Assembly: GCF_013106755.1 (NCBI RefSeq)
Contig: NZ_WHPF01000010.1
Span: forward strand, 1 to 64,000
DNA: 64,000 nt
From: Limnovirga soli
GTDB lineage: Bacteria; Bacteroidota; Bacteroidia; Chitinophagales; Chitinophagaceae
Reading direction: 5' to 3'
Positions 36,053-45,360 of the stretch are shown here, in pieces (within the stretch, counting starts at the first letter, position 1; each line of letters opens with the position of its first letter). Under the pieces are notes generated by a model. It had not been told where the DNA came from. It worked only from the letters and a program-made list of their open reading frames with translations, and did no database searches. The translations under genes and the position numbers were made by a program.

Positions 36053-36128
36053 ATGTTTGGCCGGGCTTTTTATTACTATTCAACATCCTTGCGTCGCACT
36101 CTTGTACACCAAACCAACAGGCAGCAAA
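36053..36128. repeat. GCGTCGCA element 13, single half
   Basis: The outer box TTTGGCCGGGC is at 36056-36066. The core CTTGCGTCGCACTCTTGTAC is at 36088-36107 and the inner box GGCAGCAA is at about 36120-36127. It lies between pckG and the transporter gene. Confidence 0.9.
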
Positions 36129-36201
36129 TAAATAGTACCAAGCAGCCCAATCCAATACATCCTTTTTACACCAGCAATACCAATCATTTCAACTTTATAT
36201 T

Positions 36202-37878
36202 ATGAACTGGATTATAGAGCTGTTCAGCAACCATTCCTCACCAGCTTACATAATACTGGTATATGCCATTGTAATTTTCTCAGGCGTATTACTGGGTAAG
36301 TTGGGTTACAAAGGGTTAAGCTTTGGTATAGCCTGTGTATTATTTACCGGAATAATCATGGGCAATTTTGGCTTTTCCATTGATGAGCATGTGCTTGAAT
36401 ATATAAAAGATTTTGGTCTAATTTTATTTGTATACACCATGGGCCTGCAAGTAGGCCCCGGCTTTTTTGCCTCACTAAAAAAACAAGGCCTTACACTCAA
36501 TTTGCTGGCTATACTTTGCATATTCCTAAGTGTAGCGGTAGTAATTGTTATTTTCTTTTTAACTGATATACCTATACCATCCCTGGTAGGTTTAATGTCT
36601 GGCGCAGTTACCAATACCCCAGGCTTGGGTGCGGCCCAGCAAACCGTAAAAGATCTTGCTATTTTACATACCAATCTAAACAATATCCCATCTTTGGGCA
36701 GTTATTATGCCATTGCATACCCCGGCGGTGTAATTGGTATTATACTGGTGGTAATTATTTTAAAATGGGTGTTTAAAATAAATATCGAAAAAGAGAAAGC
36801 TGCTTACGAAGAAAAAACAAAAAGCAGTTCTCCCAAACCGGAAAAAATAACTTTAAGGGTAGAAAATCCTGCATTGGTTGGCAAAGCAGTTAAAACCATT
36901 TTCGATACCATTCAAACAAAATTTGTAGTTACAAGGATAATGCATAACAATGTAATTAGTCCCGGCACAAAAGATACCATTTTACACGAAAACGATTTTG
37001 TAAGAATTGTGGCCAATCCTGCTGATATGGAAAGGCTAAAAACCCTTATTGGCAGCGAGTGTAATGAAGACCTGTATAGTACAGATGTATCGCTGGTTAC
37101 CAAAAAAATCAATGTTACCCGAAAGGAAGTGTGCACCCATCCCCTATCAGAGCTGGATGTAATTAACCACCACGGTGTTACCATTTCCAGGGTATTTCGT
37201 TCTGGTATTGAGTTTATTCCCAATGGCCACACACGCCTGCAATTTGGCGATATTGTAACCGTTATAGGTTACGAAAACCATGTGGATGAATTGGCCAAGG
37301 AATTTGGCAATTCTAAAAAACAACTCTCCGAGCCCAATATTGCCGGCTTATTTATTGGCATTGCCATTGGTGTTATTTTTGGCAGTATTCCATTGGCATT
37401 CCCTGGCATACCGGTTCCTGTAAAACTGGGTTTGGCTGGCGGGCCATTAATTGCCGCAATTCTTATTAGCAGGTATGGCAGCCTTTTCCCAATAACATCT
37501 TATGTTACACAAAGCGCCAATTATATGGTTAGAGAAATTGGTATTGTGCTATTCTTATCCAGCGTTGGGTTAAAAGCCGGACCAGCATTTGTACAAACCA
37601 TCCTGTCATCGCAAGGGTTAACATTGGTTTTACTGGGCCTGTGCATTACCATCATTCCTTTGATAATTACCAGTCTGGTAGGTAAGTTTTTCTGCAAGCT
37701 AAATTTTCTGGAAATATTTGGTTTACTGGCTGGCGCTTCCACCGATCCTCCTGCATTATCGTTTACCACCAAAATGGTAGGCTCTGATGCACCGGCAATT
37801 GTATATGCCAGTGTATACCCGCTTACTATGTTTTTGCGCATTTTGGTAGCACAGATTATTATATTAATTTTTGTTTAG
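36202..37878 (+). CDS. AspT/YidE-like membrane transporter with RCK_C domains
   Basis: The 558-residue protein has two membrane halves of about five to six helices each: residues ~10-195 with GLQVGPGFFASLKKQGL, and ~375-558 with SVGLKAGPAFVQTILSSQGL. The two halves repeat the same G-x-x-AGP motif, as in the AspT/YidE/YbjL duplication family. Between them (residues ~210-365) lie two TrkA_C/RCK_C-type domains (VENPALVGKAVKTIF and VCTHPLSELDVINHHGVT), which may bind a ligand. The family includes the aspartate:alanine exchanger AspT; many members have unknown substrates. A strong terminator follows. Confidence 0.88.
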   Translation: MNWIIELFSNHSSPAYIILVYAIVIFSGVLLGKLGYKGLSFGIACVLFTGIIMGNFGFSIDEHVLEYIKDFGLILFVYTMGLQVGPGFFASLKKQGLTLNLLAILCIFLSVAVVIVIFFLTDIPIPSLVGLMSGAVTNTPGLGAAQQTVKDLAILHTNLNNIPSLGSYYAIAYPGGVIGIILVVIILKWVFKINIEKEKAAYEEKTKSSSPKPEKITLRVENPALVGKAVKTIFDTIQTKFVVTRIMHNNVISPGTKDTILHENDFVRIVANPADMERLKTLIGSECNEDLYSTDVSLVTKKINVTRKEVCTHPLSELDVINHHGVTISRVFRSGIEFIPNGHTRLQFGDIVTVIGYENHVDELAKEFGNSKKQLSEPNIAGLFIGIAIGVIFGSIPLAFPGIPVPVKLGLAGGPLIAAILISRYGSLFPITSYVTQSANYMVREIGIVLFLSSVGLKAGPAFVQTILSSQGLTLVLLGLCITIIPLIITSLVGKFFCKLNFLEIFGLLAGASTDPPALSFTTKMVGSDAPAIVYASVYPLTMFLRILVAQIIILIFV

Positions 37879-37894
37879 TTGTTTAATCTTATGT

Positions 37895-37938
37895 AAAAAG
37901 CGCAACAAGTTAATTGCTACTTGTTGCGCTTTTTTTAT
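37895..37938 (+). terminator. Strong terminator after the transporter gene
   Basis: A 15-pair stem (AAAAGCGCAACAAGT / ACTTGTTGCGCTTTT) with an 8-base loop is followed by seven T. The flanking A-run would also allow use from the minus strand. Confidence 0.92.
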
Positions 37939-37961
37939 TTGTAGTTACTAGTATTTTTTGT

Positions 37962-38037
37962 TGCCATAAATGTGGAACCCTGAAAGGATTGCGACGCAAG
38001 CGGCGATGCCATTTGTACCTGGAGCCGGTATTAAAAA
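37962..38037. repeat. GCGTCGCA element 14, single half, GGATT core type
   Basis: The module GCCATAAATGTGGAACCCTG is followed by AAAGGATTGCGACGCAAG (core 37986-38000), GATGCC and the outer box GGAGCCGGTATTAAAAA. It lies between convergent genes and their terminators. Confidence 0.88.
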
Positions 38038-38040
38038 CAT

Positions 38041-38070
38041 AAAAAAAACCTGCCCGGTAAAAAGCAGGTT
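38041..38070 (-). terminator. Terminator of the subtilisin-like gene
   Basis: AAACCTGC pairs with GCAGGTTT on the minus strand and is followed by a T-run, 25 bases after the stop codon. It directly abuts element 14. Confidence 0.75.
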
Positions 38071-38094
38071 TAGTTGACTCATAAGCAAACATAA

Positions 38095-39630
38095 TTAATT
38101 GGTAGCGGCATCAGCATTTAACTTGCCCCATCCATAATTTTTAGACTTGGTAGGGTAACCACTGGCAGTGGTAGTTAATTTATTTAAAACATCGTCTCTG
38201 GTAAAAGTTGGGTTCTTGCTCCAAACCAATGCAGCTATTCCTGCAGCGGTTGCCGTAGATACAGATGAACCACCTACCGTGGTAGGCACATCACCTGTCA
38301 TAGCCGTACTAAGTGCATGTAAACCTGTTGATTGTTTTTCCATTACAATTACATAATCAATCTGTTTACCCTTATGACAATCGGCACAAGCATTTAATGC
38401 TGGTGCATCTTTAACACCTGTAATGGCCTGTACTTCGGTAAGGCTGGCAGGGAAAATAACACCCACAAAAAAAGCCGTCCAGCTAAAAGATGTACCCCCG
38501 GCACAAAACATTAATTTGCCTTTACCACTGGCATATTGAATGGCATCTTTAATTTGCCCGCTGCCGGTAACACGGCCAAGGCTCATGCTAATAATTTGAA
38601 CAGTGCTATTGTCAGCAGCCCAGGTATAGGCATCGCTTACACCTTTTACTTCGCTGCTTTCGTCAAGATACACATCACGTGTGGCGCGGCAAATTACAAA
38701 ATTGCAGTTGTAAGCAACACCACAGGCATTACCATCGGCACAACGCGGTGCAGCAACTGCCCCACTCATAGCCGTACCATGGCCACAAGGGTCATCAGAA
38801 CTTATTTCTCCAGGCAACGTAAACATTTTTTCAATAGTTCTGCCCGATGATAATCCCTGATTAAACTCGCTGCCCAAATTAGCCTGATCGGGGCTTACAC
38901 CACTATCAATCACCATTACTTTTACTCCGGCACCGGTTGATTTTGTCCAGGCATTTTGTATGCCATGGTATGTATAATTCCAGGAAACTTTAGCATTAGG
39001 ACTTACTACTGAATAATCAGACCCAGCTAAAAGGCTGGTATTGCCATTATAACCACCGCAACCACTACCTCCGCCAATACCGCCTGAAGCCAGTGCAGCT
39101 TCGTTATCAAACTCTTTAATAGGATCGTATCCCATGGGTTCGGCATACCGTACCAATCCACTTTTACGTAACAATTTCAGGGTTTCAATACTGGTAATTT
39201 TTACATCAATAACAGGTAATACCTTTTCCTTCCAAACTTCCATATTTTCAATGCGAATTGAAGGGTTAAATTTACGTTCACTGTTATAAATCAATTGCAT
39301 CACCTGCTGTTTGGCTGCAGACCATTTTGCATCGTTTATATTAATGGTGTGCAGGCGGTTTTCAATGCTTTTTTCCTGTAAAGGTTTATAGCCAACCGCA
39401 ATAATATTATCAGTGCTTTGCATTGCTGTCCATACCATTTCATCGCTGGCATCCTTCCAGTTAAAATAGCCTGTTTGCTGAAACTGATCTTTAATATATT
39501 GGTTTAATTGCAACTGACTGCTTTTCAAATCCTGCGCATCTGCCGATGCAATGGCCTGCTGATCTTTTATGTTTTTTGAGCAGGATAATAATACTATACA
39601 ACAGCCTGAGAGGGCTAAAATTTTTTTCAT
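38095..39630 (-). CDS. Subtilisin-like (S8) serine protease lipoprotein with CxxCH
   Basis: Starting at MKKILALSGCCIVLLSCSKN (39630) gives 511 residues with a lipoprotein signal; the 30 residues further upstream are not needed. The pro-region covers ~1-200. The S8 triad is readable: Asp in VMVIDSGVSPD, His in PCGHGTAMSGAVAAP and Ser in GGSSVSTATAAGIAALVW. Just before the serine segment, the sequence LNACADCHKGKQIDY contains CxxCH, a haem c or metal-type motif not usual in subtilases. Several other cysteines (GSGCGGYNG, PRCADGNACGVAYNCNFVICR) suggest disulfides. It would act at the cell surface or in the periplasm. Confidence 0.9.
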   Translation of the reverse strand: MKKILALSGCCIVLLSCSKNIKDQQAIASADAQDLKSSQLQLNQYIKDQFQQTGYFNWKDASDEMVWTAMQSTDNIIAVGYKPLQEKSIENRLHTININDAKWSAAKQQVMQLIYNSERKFNPSIRIENMEVWKEKVLPVIDVKITSIETLKLLRKSGLVRYAEPMGYDPIKEFDNEAALASGGIGGGSGCGGYNGNTSLLAGSDYSVVSPNAKVSWNYTYHGIQNAWTKSTGAGVKVMVIDSGVSPDQANLGSEFNQGLSSGRTIEKMFTLPGEISSDDPCGHGTAMSGAVAAPRCADGNACGVAYNCNFVICRATRDVYLDESSEVKGVSDAYTWAADNSTVQIISMSLGRVTGSGQIKDAIQYASGKGKLMFCAGGTSFSWTAFFVGVIFPASLTEVQAITGVKDAPALNACADCHKGKQIDYVIVMEKQSTGLHALSTAMTGDVPTTVGGSSVSTATAAGIAALVWSKNPTFTRDDVLNKLTTTASGYPTKSKNYGWGKLNADAATN

Positions 39631-39749
39631 AATGCAATTTTTTGGGGATTGAACAATGAATATAATAACTAAACCCAGATACACAAAAAAAGCAGGCGCC
39701 TTAAGCCAATTTATAATCATTTCTTAAACCAGCTACAGATGAGAATAAT

Positions 39750-39823
39750 GATTAGCCGGTCTGCATAGCAGGCATTTAGCTGCCGTTGCGTCGCACTCTT
39801 GTACTGTTTAACCCTATGCAGCC
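39750..39823. repeat. GCGTCGCA element 15, single half
   Basis: The outer box GATTAGCCGGTCTGC precedes the core GTTGCGTCGCACTCTTGTAC (39785-39804), and the inner box ATGCAGCC is at 39816-39823. It ends 8 bases before the stop codon of the acetyltransferase gene. Confidence 0.9.
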
Positions 39824-39830
39824 AGAATTA

Positions 39831-40280
39831 TTACAAACCAAAGGTGTAAAAAAATTCGTCAGATTTGATCCAGCCGTTTTGCTCGTATAAGGCCTGCGCC
39901 TTGGTATTATCCGGGGCCGTTTCCAGCAGCAGCCATTTGCTTTGGGTATCGCGTCCAAATGTTTTAGCCGCATTTAGCAATGCCGTACCAGCACCTTTGC
40001 CTCTTGCAGCGGTATGCACAAATAAATCGTTCAGCAACCAGGCACGTTGCATACTTACTGAACTAAAAATGGGGTATAACTGAGTAAAACCTACTGCCGT
40101 TTCATTATCAAATGCTATAAAAATAACACTTTCATTAAGCGTAAGCCGGGCAGTTATAAACGCTAAAGCGCCTTCCATATCTGCCGGCTGGCCATAAAAA
40201 ATCCTGTAGGCATTAAATAAAGGAGTTATTTTATCTATATCATCCAAACAGGCCCGGCGAATAGTAATGGGCATATGCAT
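39831..40280 (-). CDS. GNAT-family N-acetyltransferase
   Basis: The 149-residue protein (or 147 if the third codon ATG is used) begins with ITIRRACLDDIDKITPLFNA, typical of GNAT enzymes. The acetyl-CoA-binding loop is VHTAARGKGAGTALLNAAKT (residues ~93-112), followed by LLLETAPDNTKAQALYEQNG and WIKSDEFFYTF. The substrate amine is unknown. It is 20 bases downstream of the ureohydrolase gene in the same direction, so the two may be co-transcribed. Confidence 0.9.
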   Translation of the reverse strand: MHMPITIRRACLDDIDKITPLFNAYRIFYGQPADMEGALAFITARLTLNESVIFIAFDNETAVGFTQLYPIFSSVSMQRAWLLNDLFVHTAARGKGAGTALLNAAKTFGRDTQSKWLLLETAPDNTKAQALYEQNGWIKSDEFFYTFGL

Positions 40281-40300
40281 TATTTTAATTTGGCTAAATA

Positions 40301-41092
40301 TTATACCATTATAGCAATAAGTTCTTTTAGCAGTTTATACGCCACCATGGCCGTCATATTATGTACATCACGGGTTGGGTTATATTCCACTATATCTGCA
40401 CCCACTACAGGCACTTTAATATTTTGCAATAGTTGCAATAACTGTCTGGTAGATAAACCACCCGGTTCGTGATGCGATACACCTGGTGCAAATGCAGGGT
40501 CTAACACATCCAAATCAAGAGAAACATACAATGGGCCTTTTATTGCATCTATACATGCCGGTGTGAAATCTTTCATCGCGGTAATATGTACACCAAAACG
40601 CTTTGCCTGCTCCCTTTGATGGGTATTAAGTGTTCTTATGCCTACCTGAGTTAAAGATTGTGCTAATCCCGCTTCCATAATTCTGGCAAAAGGCGAAGCA
40701 TGTGAATATGGATTATCATCAAAATTATCATACAAATCAGCATGTGCATCTATGTGTAAAATATGCAAATCAGGGTATTGCTTTGCATAAGCTGCAATTA
40801 TGGGGAAACTAATAGAATGGTCGCCACCCAAACACAATAATTTATCATCTGGCATTAACTGCGTAGCTACAAAGCTGTGTATTGTTTCATAAGCCGCAGC
40901 AGGGTTGGTGTTGGCAAAATTAATATCGCCCATATCGTTGTAAGTCACTCCATTCAACACTTCCAATCCATTTTCGGCAAATGCATTTGCCGATCCATCA
41001 ATATCCATCAGCCTTATTCTTCGTGGTGCATACGAAGATCCTTTTAAAAACGAAGAGTTAGCATCGAATGGAATGCCTGCAACTTTTATCAT
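40301..41092 (-). CDS. Ureohydrolase (agmatinase/arginase family)
   Basis: The 263-residue protein shows the binuclear manganese site of ureohydrolases: GGDHSISFPI (His), HIDAHADLYD (Asp, His, Asp) and SLDLDVLDPAFAPG (Asp, Asp). At this length it is somewhat short, closer to agmatinase or formiminoglutamase than to arginase. It hydrolyses a guanidino compound such as agmatine to urea and an amine, or formiminoglutamate to glutamate. Which substrate it uses is not settled by the sequence. It is 17 bases downstream of the OsmC gene in the same direction. Confidence 0.88.
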   Translation of the reverse strand: MIKVAGIPFDANSSFLKGSSYAPRRIRLMDIDGSANAFAENGLEVLNGVTYNDMGDINFANTNPAAAYETIHSFVATQLMPDDKLLCLGGDHSISFPIIAAYAKQYPDLHILHIDAHADLYDNFDDNPYSHASPFARIMEAGLAQSLTQVGIRTLNTHQREQAKRFGVHITAMKDFTPACIDAIKGPLYVSLDLDVLDPAFAPGVSHHEPGGLSTRQLLQLLQNIKVPVVGADIVEYNPTRDVHNMTAMVAYKLLKELIAIMV

Positions 41093-41109
41093 GTAATTAC
41101 TTTGCCGGT

Positions 41110-41526
41110 TTATAACAATTCAGCTTCCAAAGTAATTTCTGCATTCAGCAATAAGCTTATAGGGCAATTGGCTTTTGCTTCTGCAGCAGCAGCATCAAAT
41201 TGTTCTTTACTAATGCCTGGTATGGTAGCTTTTAACACCAAATGAGAATTGGTAATAGCACCTTTAGCAGTATCCAGATTAATAACGGCCGTCACATCCA
41301 ATGTATCAGGAGTAAAACCAGCAGCACCCAAAACAAAACTAAGTTTCATGGCAAAACAGCCTGCATGTGCGGCGGCTATCAACTCTTCAGGATTTGTACC
41401 AATACCTTCTGCAAAACGTGAGTTAAAAGAATATTGTGTTTTATCCAGTACGGTACTTTGAGTGGTAAGGTGTCCGTTACCCTCTTTACCAGAGCCGTTC
41501 CAAACGGCAGTTGCATTGCGTTTCAT
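41110..41526 (-). CDS. OsmC-family peroxiredoxin
   Basis: The 138-residue protein has the two catalytic cysteines of OsmC/Ohr proteins in their usual contexts: AAAHAGCFAMKLSFVLG (residues ~50-66) and AKANCPISLLLNAEI (~115). The N-terminal region KRNATAVWNGSGKEGNGHLT fits the OsmC type rather than Ohr. It reduces organic hydroperoxides in the cytoplasm. It appears to be the first gene of an OsmC-ureohydrolase-acetyltransferase run. Confidence 0.95.
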   Translation of the reverse strand: MKRNATAVWNGSGKEGNGHLTTQSTVLDKTQYSFNSRFAEGIGTNPEELIAAAHAGCFAMKLSFVLGAAGFTPDTLDVTAVINLDTAKGAITNSHLVLKATIPGISKEQFDAAAAEAKANCPISLLLNAEITLEAELL

Positions 41527-41614
41527 GAGTTATTTGTTTAGGTGTGTAAATTACAAACAGAAATGCTTTAAAAAACTAATTTTCCCAAAAAAGCAAATAC
41601 AAACTGTAATATAT

Positions 41615-41689
41615 TTTGTGTGACCGGGCAGTAAAATTTTATGGCATCATCACTTGCGTCGCACACTTGTGCACTATAACAATGAGCAT
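41615..41689. repeat. GCGTCGCA element 16, single half
   Basis: The outer box TTTGTGTGACCGGGC precedes the core CTTGCGTCGCACACTTGTGC (41653-41672). A diverged inner box ATGAGCA follows. It lies upstream of the OsmC gene and downstream of the T9SS type B gene. Confidence 0.9.
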
Positions 41690-41707
41690 CTTTAAACAGC
41701 CTAAATA

Positions 41708-43642
41708 TTAATGCAAAAGCATAACAGATCCCTGCTTAATAATTCTTCTACCCTGCGGGCTAAGTAATTCTACCCTATACACATAAGATCCCGTTGGCTG
41801 CACCATGCCTTTATATGTTCCATCCCAGGAGCTATATTTATCTTTTGAGGTATACATTAGCTGGCCCCATCTGTTATACACAATCATTTGTACAATAGCA
41901 TAATTGTCTAATGGCAGCACCTGAAACCGATCATTAATGCCATCACCATTTGGGGTAAATGCTGTAGGAATAAAAATATCACTATACACTTTTACCAGCA
42001 CATCATCTGTTGCAGCACCACAACCCACATTAGAAAAAACCGATAAAGTATACAATTGATTCTCTGTAGGAAAAGCCAATGGCTGTACTGCATGCACATC
42101 ACTTAAAAAAAGCGATGGTGTCCACTCATAACTAACGGAAGTACCTTTTACCGCAGCACTTAAAACAGCGGTATCACCGGCAAGAATTACCTTATCAATT
42201 CCTGCATTGGCTACCGGGTTTCTATATACATCTATTTTAAGAAAAGCAGAATCTTTACAACCAAAAGAATTGGTAACAACCACTTTATATTCTGTTGAAT
42301 CGGTTGGCCTTGCAATTGGGTTTGCAATTGCATCATTAGACAAACCGGTTGATGGAAACCATTTAAAGCTATCACCATCTGTTGCGGTTGCACTCAATTG
42401 CTCGCTTAACCCCTCGCAAATTGGGTAAGTTGGTTCAGTATAAATAGTAGTGCCCGGGAATATTTTCAAATAAAAACTATCCAGCGATACACAACCAAAA
42501 TAAAAGGTTTCTTTTAAGGTATACAATCCTGTATCCGCATATTGTAGCTTTGGTACCACAGATGCTGCAAGGGTGGAAGAATAACCTCCAACACCTGTCC
42601 ATAACACCTGCAATGCTGATGGATCTGCCACAGGCAATGCCAAATTTTTATCTAAACAACCTATTAAATCCTGCGGTGGATTATGGGGCGGCAGGGGATG
42701 AATATCGGTATGTATGCCATTAGAAGCTATACGGCAATTAAGGGAATTAATGCTACCTCTCTCTGCCATTACCATTCTATAATCAACAGATCCGGTTAAT
42801 CTTCTGGGTATGGCATAGATAGTTGTAGTTTCACCCGGAATATCTACCCAGGTTTTACCAGAATCCAAACTACTTTGCCACTGTACCGCAGGATCAGCAA
42901 AACCGGTTGAATAAGCGCCTTCCAAAATAAAAGGATTGGGATAATCTGCACAAACATTACCTGGTTCGGTGCTGCCATCTAATGTAATGTTTACTGCCGG
43001 ACCACAACTGCGAAAAGTTATATCATCCAGTACAAATCCACTACCGCAACCCGGTTTTGGATTGGTAGTAATACTAACAATTACCTGCTCAGTATTTGGT
43101 GGTGTGCTAATGGCTACACCATATTGTTTCCATATTCTGTCAAAAGCCGTGGGTATATCTCCTGTATTGGTAGTTCCAAGTAGGGTACCATCCAGTGTAG
43201 TAACTGTAAGGGTTAAATTGGCAAGCACTGACTGACCGCCACAGGTAATACTTTGCATGGCATTAGAAATCCAGGCCGAAAATACATAGTTTGTATTGGG
43301 GCAAAGATTTTTAGCTGTATCTGTATAAACGGTACCCGCTGTATTCTCTGCATTAACCAGCATATAATTACCGTTTAAATCACGGGTATGATCACCAATC
43401 ATTTGCAGCCAGGTACGGTCGGGCCCACAACCAAAAATAAAGCTGCTTATTAAATATTGGCCTTTACCCGGGCAGCTGCCTGCAACATCATAAGTAGTGG
43501 CATGGGGTGGCATTACAAAAGCCCTGCCAGCACCAAAGGTTTGATTAATAACGGGATCTCCTAAATTGCCACTGCAAAACTGCCCCTTCGATATAAAGGA
43601 AAAGCAAAAAATAAAATATGTTAGCAGTACAAAAAACCTCAT
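41708..43642 (-). CDS. Secreted protein with T9SS type B (gliding-type) C-terminal domain
   Basis: The 644-residue protein has a signal peptide (MRFFVLLTYFIFCFSFISKG). Residues ~25-215 form a jelly-roll-like region with NLGDPVINQTFGAGRA and NTEQVIVSITTNPKPGCGSGF. Ig/PKD-like repeats follow. The last ~85 residues are a typical gliding-motility-associated C-terminal domain: IPTAFTPNGDGINDRF, IVYNRWGQLMYTS, WDGTYKG and GSYVYRVEL. It should be exported by the type IX system. Cysteines in the middle repeats are probably disulfide-bonded. The function is unknown; surface adhesion is possible. Confidence 0.92.
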   Translation of the reverse strand: MRFFVLLTYFIFCFSFISKGQFCSGNLGDPVINQTFGAGRAFVMPPHATTYDVAGSCPGKGQYLISSFIFGCGPDRTWLQMIGDHTRDLNGNYMLVNAENTAGTVYTDTAKNLCPNTNYVFSAWISNAMQSITCGGQSVLANLTLTVTTLDGTLLGTTNTGDIPTAFDRIWKQYGVAISTPPNTEQVIVSITTNPKPGCGSGFVLDDITFRSCGPAVNITLDGSTEPGNVCADYPNPFILEGAYSTGFADPAVQWQSSLDSGKTWVDIPGETTTIYAIPRRLTGSVDYRMVMAERGSINSLNCRIASNGIHTDIHPLPPHNPPQDLIGCLDKNLALPVADPSALQVLWTGVGGYSSTLAASVVPKLQYADTGLYTLKETFYFGCVSLDSFYLKIFPGTTIYTEPTYPICEGLSEQLSATATDGDSFKWFPSTGLSNDAIANPIARPTDSTEYKVVVTNSFGCKDSAFLKIDVYRNPVANAGIDKVILAGDTAVLSAAVKGTSVSYEWTPSLFLSDVHAVQPLAFPTENQLYTLSVFSNVGCGAATDDVLVKVYSDIFIPTAFTPNGDGINDRFQVLPLDNYAIVQMIVYNRWGQLMYTSKDKYSSWDGTYKGMVQPTGSYVYRVELLSPQGRRIIKQGSVMLLH

Positions 43643-43706
43643 CGTTAATTAGTGTTGCGCAAATGTTTTATGTAAAAAATCTAAATTCAATAAAAGTGTA
43701 TGAGGC

Positions 43707-43906
43707 ATTAAAATACCAGCTGATATATGCATGGCAGCATCGTTGCGTCGCAAGCACTTTTACTGCATCACAATATTTGGCTGCAGGTGCAATATCGATT
43801 ATTATCTTCAATATTGTATTGCTTGTTTGCCCAATGCCTATTCTACAGATGAACGGATTGCGACGCAAGAATGATACATCAGGGCTTTGCAGCTGGTATC
43901 ATTTTA
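43707..43906. repeat. GCGTCGCA element 17, paired inverted halves
   Basis: The outer boxes are ATACCAGCTG (43713-43722) and CAGCTGGTAT (43890-43899), a perfect 10-base inverted pair. The left core GTTGCGTCGCAAGC starts at 43742; within it TTGCG-T-CGCAA is itself palindromic. The right core is CGGATTGCGACGCAAG (43854-43869). It occupies most of the 323-base gap between the T9SS type B gene and the haloperoxidase-like gene. Confidence 0.9.
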
Positions 43907-43965
43907 GCGGTTATACTGCTCAAAAATACAAGTGACATTGTGCATATCTAGTACCTGCACTATTA

Positions 43966-45285
43966 CTACCTCATCCCCAGTTTTGTTAACAGGTTATTGC
44001 CTACCATTGCGCCACGCGCCAAACCTGTATCGAGACTTGGCCTGAAATGTATACCACCGTATAAACGGCTTACCGATGCTTCTGCTGCGGCCTGTTTGAA
44101 GGAAGTAAAATCCCTTGTCATGCCAATATAGGCAGAATCGCTGTTATCGTGAAAGGCAAAATTATCGCCAAAAAGCTTGGTTAATACGGTAGCCGCAGAC
44201 GATGTAATGGTACTGTGACCACTGGTATACTCTGGGAATGGCGGCGTTTGCAGGTAAGAATTCCATGCTCTGTCGAACCAATTATTAATTACCGTTATGG
44301 GGCGAACATATTCATAACTAAATTTAGCATCCCAGCAGCTTATAAAACCATCCAGCAGGGCAATGGAGGTAAGGCAATACGCCTGTGCCGTTTTAACCGC
44401 ATCTGCATTAGATGTACGGCAGGCAATGGCGGTTATACCCATCCAATGGCCACCTGGTGTAATTTTTTTGTTGGCAAACATTAAGTGGCCGGCGTGCTGC
44501 ATTACAAAAGGGTTATCATCCCAGTAACTGGCTATAGTTTTTTCTGAATCTGATAAGTTAATGCTGGTATTGTATGCTTCTTTTACCATTTGGTAAAAAG
44601 GGCTGGTAGTATCTTTACTATAAGGGAATGGTGGCGCCGGGCGAAACTGTGAAGCAGTGTCTAATGCAAATGGTTTTATTAAGCGCCAGTATGCTTCGGT
44701 TCCATCAAAATAATCCGGTGGGGTAGGTTGCCATTTACCATCAATATAACTGCCCAGGTATTTTGGCATACCACGGGTTTCTTTATACATATCTTTTTTT
44801 GCACGTACCAAAATGGTTTTACCAATGGTATCTCCAAAGGCAATAGAACGTTCGTATACTTCCTGTGGTATTTGCTGCTTAAATACGTTTTCAATAGAGT
44901 CTTCGTAATGATGCAGTACGGTATCAGAAAAAATACGGATTTTAAATGCAACAGTACAAAATGCTTTGGTGGCTGCTAATGTATAGTTATACTCCTTATC
45001 CTTTTCTGGCTGTGGCATGGTGGTAAAACCATTCAGCTTTTCTGCAATAGAAGGCGTACCTGGTGCTGCATAGCGAATGGCTTCGTAAGATGCCAATGAA
45101 GTATAGGCATAAATACGGGAAGCCACCGGTGGTGAAAATACATCGTAGATAATTATTTGAGTTAGCTGGTCTTCGTTTTGGTGCAACACTTCTGCATCAT
45201 TTATTACTATGCTTTTTTTCTGATCGCAACTAAACAATATGGTGCTGCAAATAAGCAGCTGCAATACGCTAAGAAACTGTTTCAT
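43966..45285 (-). CDS. Vanadium-haloperoxidase-like PAP2 lipoprotein
   Basis: The 439-residue protein has a lipoprotein signal (LLICSTILFSCDQKK). The C-terminal half carries the vanadate/phosphate-binding set: K and R in WDAKFSYEYVRP (K-x6-R-P), TSGHSTITSSAATVL (normally PSGH) and SRLYGGIHFRPSLD (SR-x5-H). These match vanadium-dependent haloperoxidases and PAP2 phosphatases; which activity it has is not shown. It would act on the periplasmic or outer face of an envelope membrane. It follows a VCBS gene by 75 bases, at the end of the SusC/D-linked lipoprotein locus. Confidence 0.9.
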   Translation of the reverse strand: MKQFLSVLQLLICSTILFSCDQKKSIVINDAEVLHQNEDQLTQIIIYDVFSPPVASRIYAYTSLASYEAIRYAAPGTPSIAEKLNGFTTMPQPEKDKEYNYTLAATKAFCTVAFKIRIFSDTVLHHYEDSIENVFKQQIPQEVYERSIAFGDTIGKTILVRAKKDMYKETRGMPKYLGSYIDGKWQPTPPDYFDGTEAYWRLIKPFALDTASQFRPAPPFPYSKDTTSPFYQMVKEAYNTSINLSDSEKTIASYWDDNPFVMQHAGHLMFANKKITPGGHWMGITAIACRTSNADAVKTAQAYCLTSIALLDGFISCWDAKFSYEYVRPITVINNWFDRAWNSYLQTPPFPEYTSGHSTITSSAATVLTKLFGDNFAFHDNSDSAYIGMTRDFTSFKQAAAEASVSRLYGGIHFRPSLDTGLARGAMVGNNLLTKLGMR

Positions 45286-45360
45286 GAACTACTTTTTAAA
45301 AGTGTAATATACTATGGCTGTAAAAATAATTGTATTGTTACAAATTAGGAATGAGTTTAA

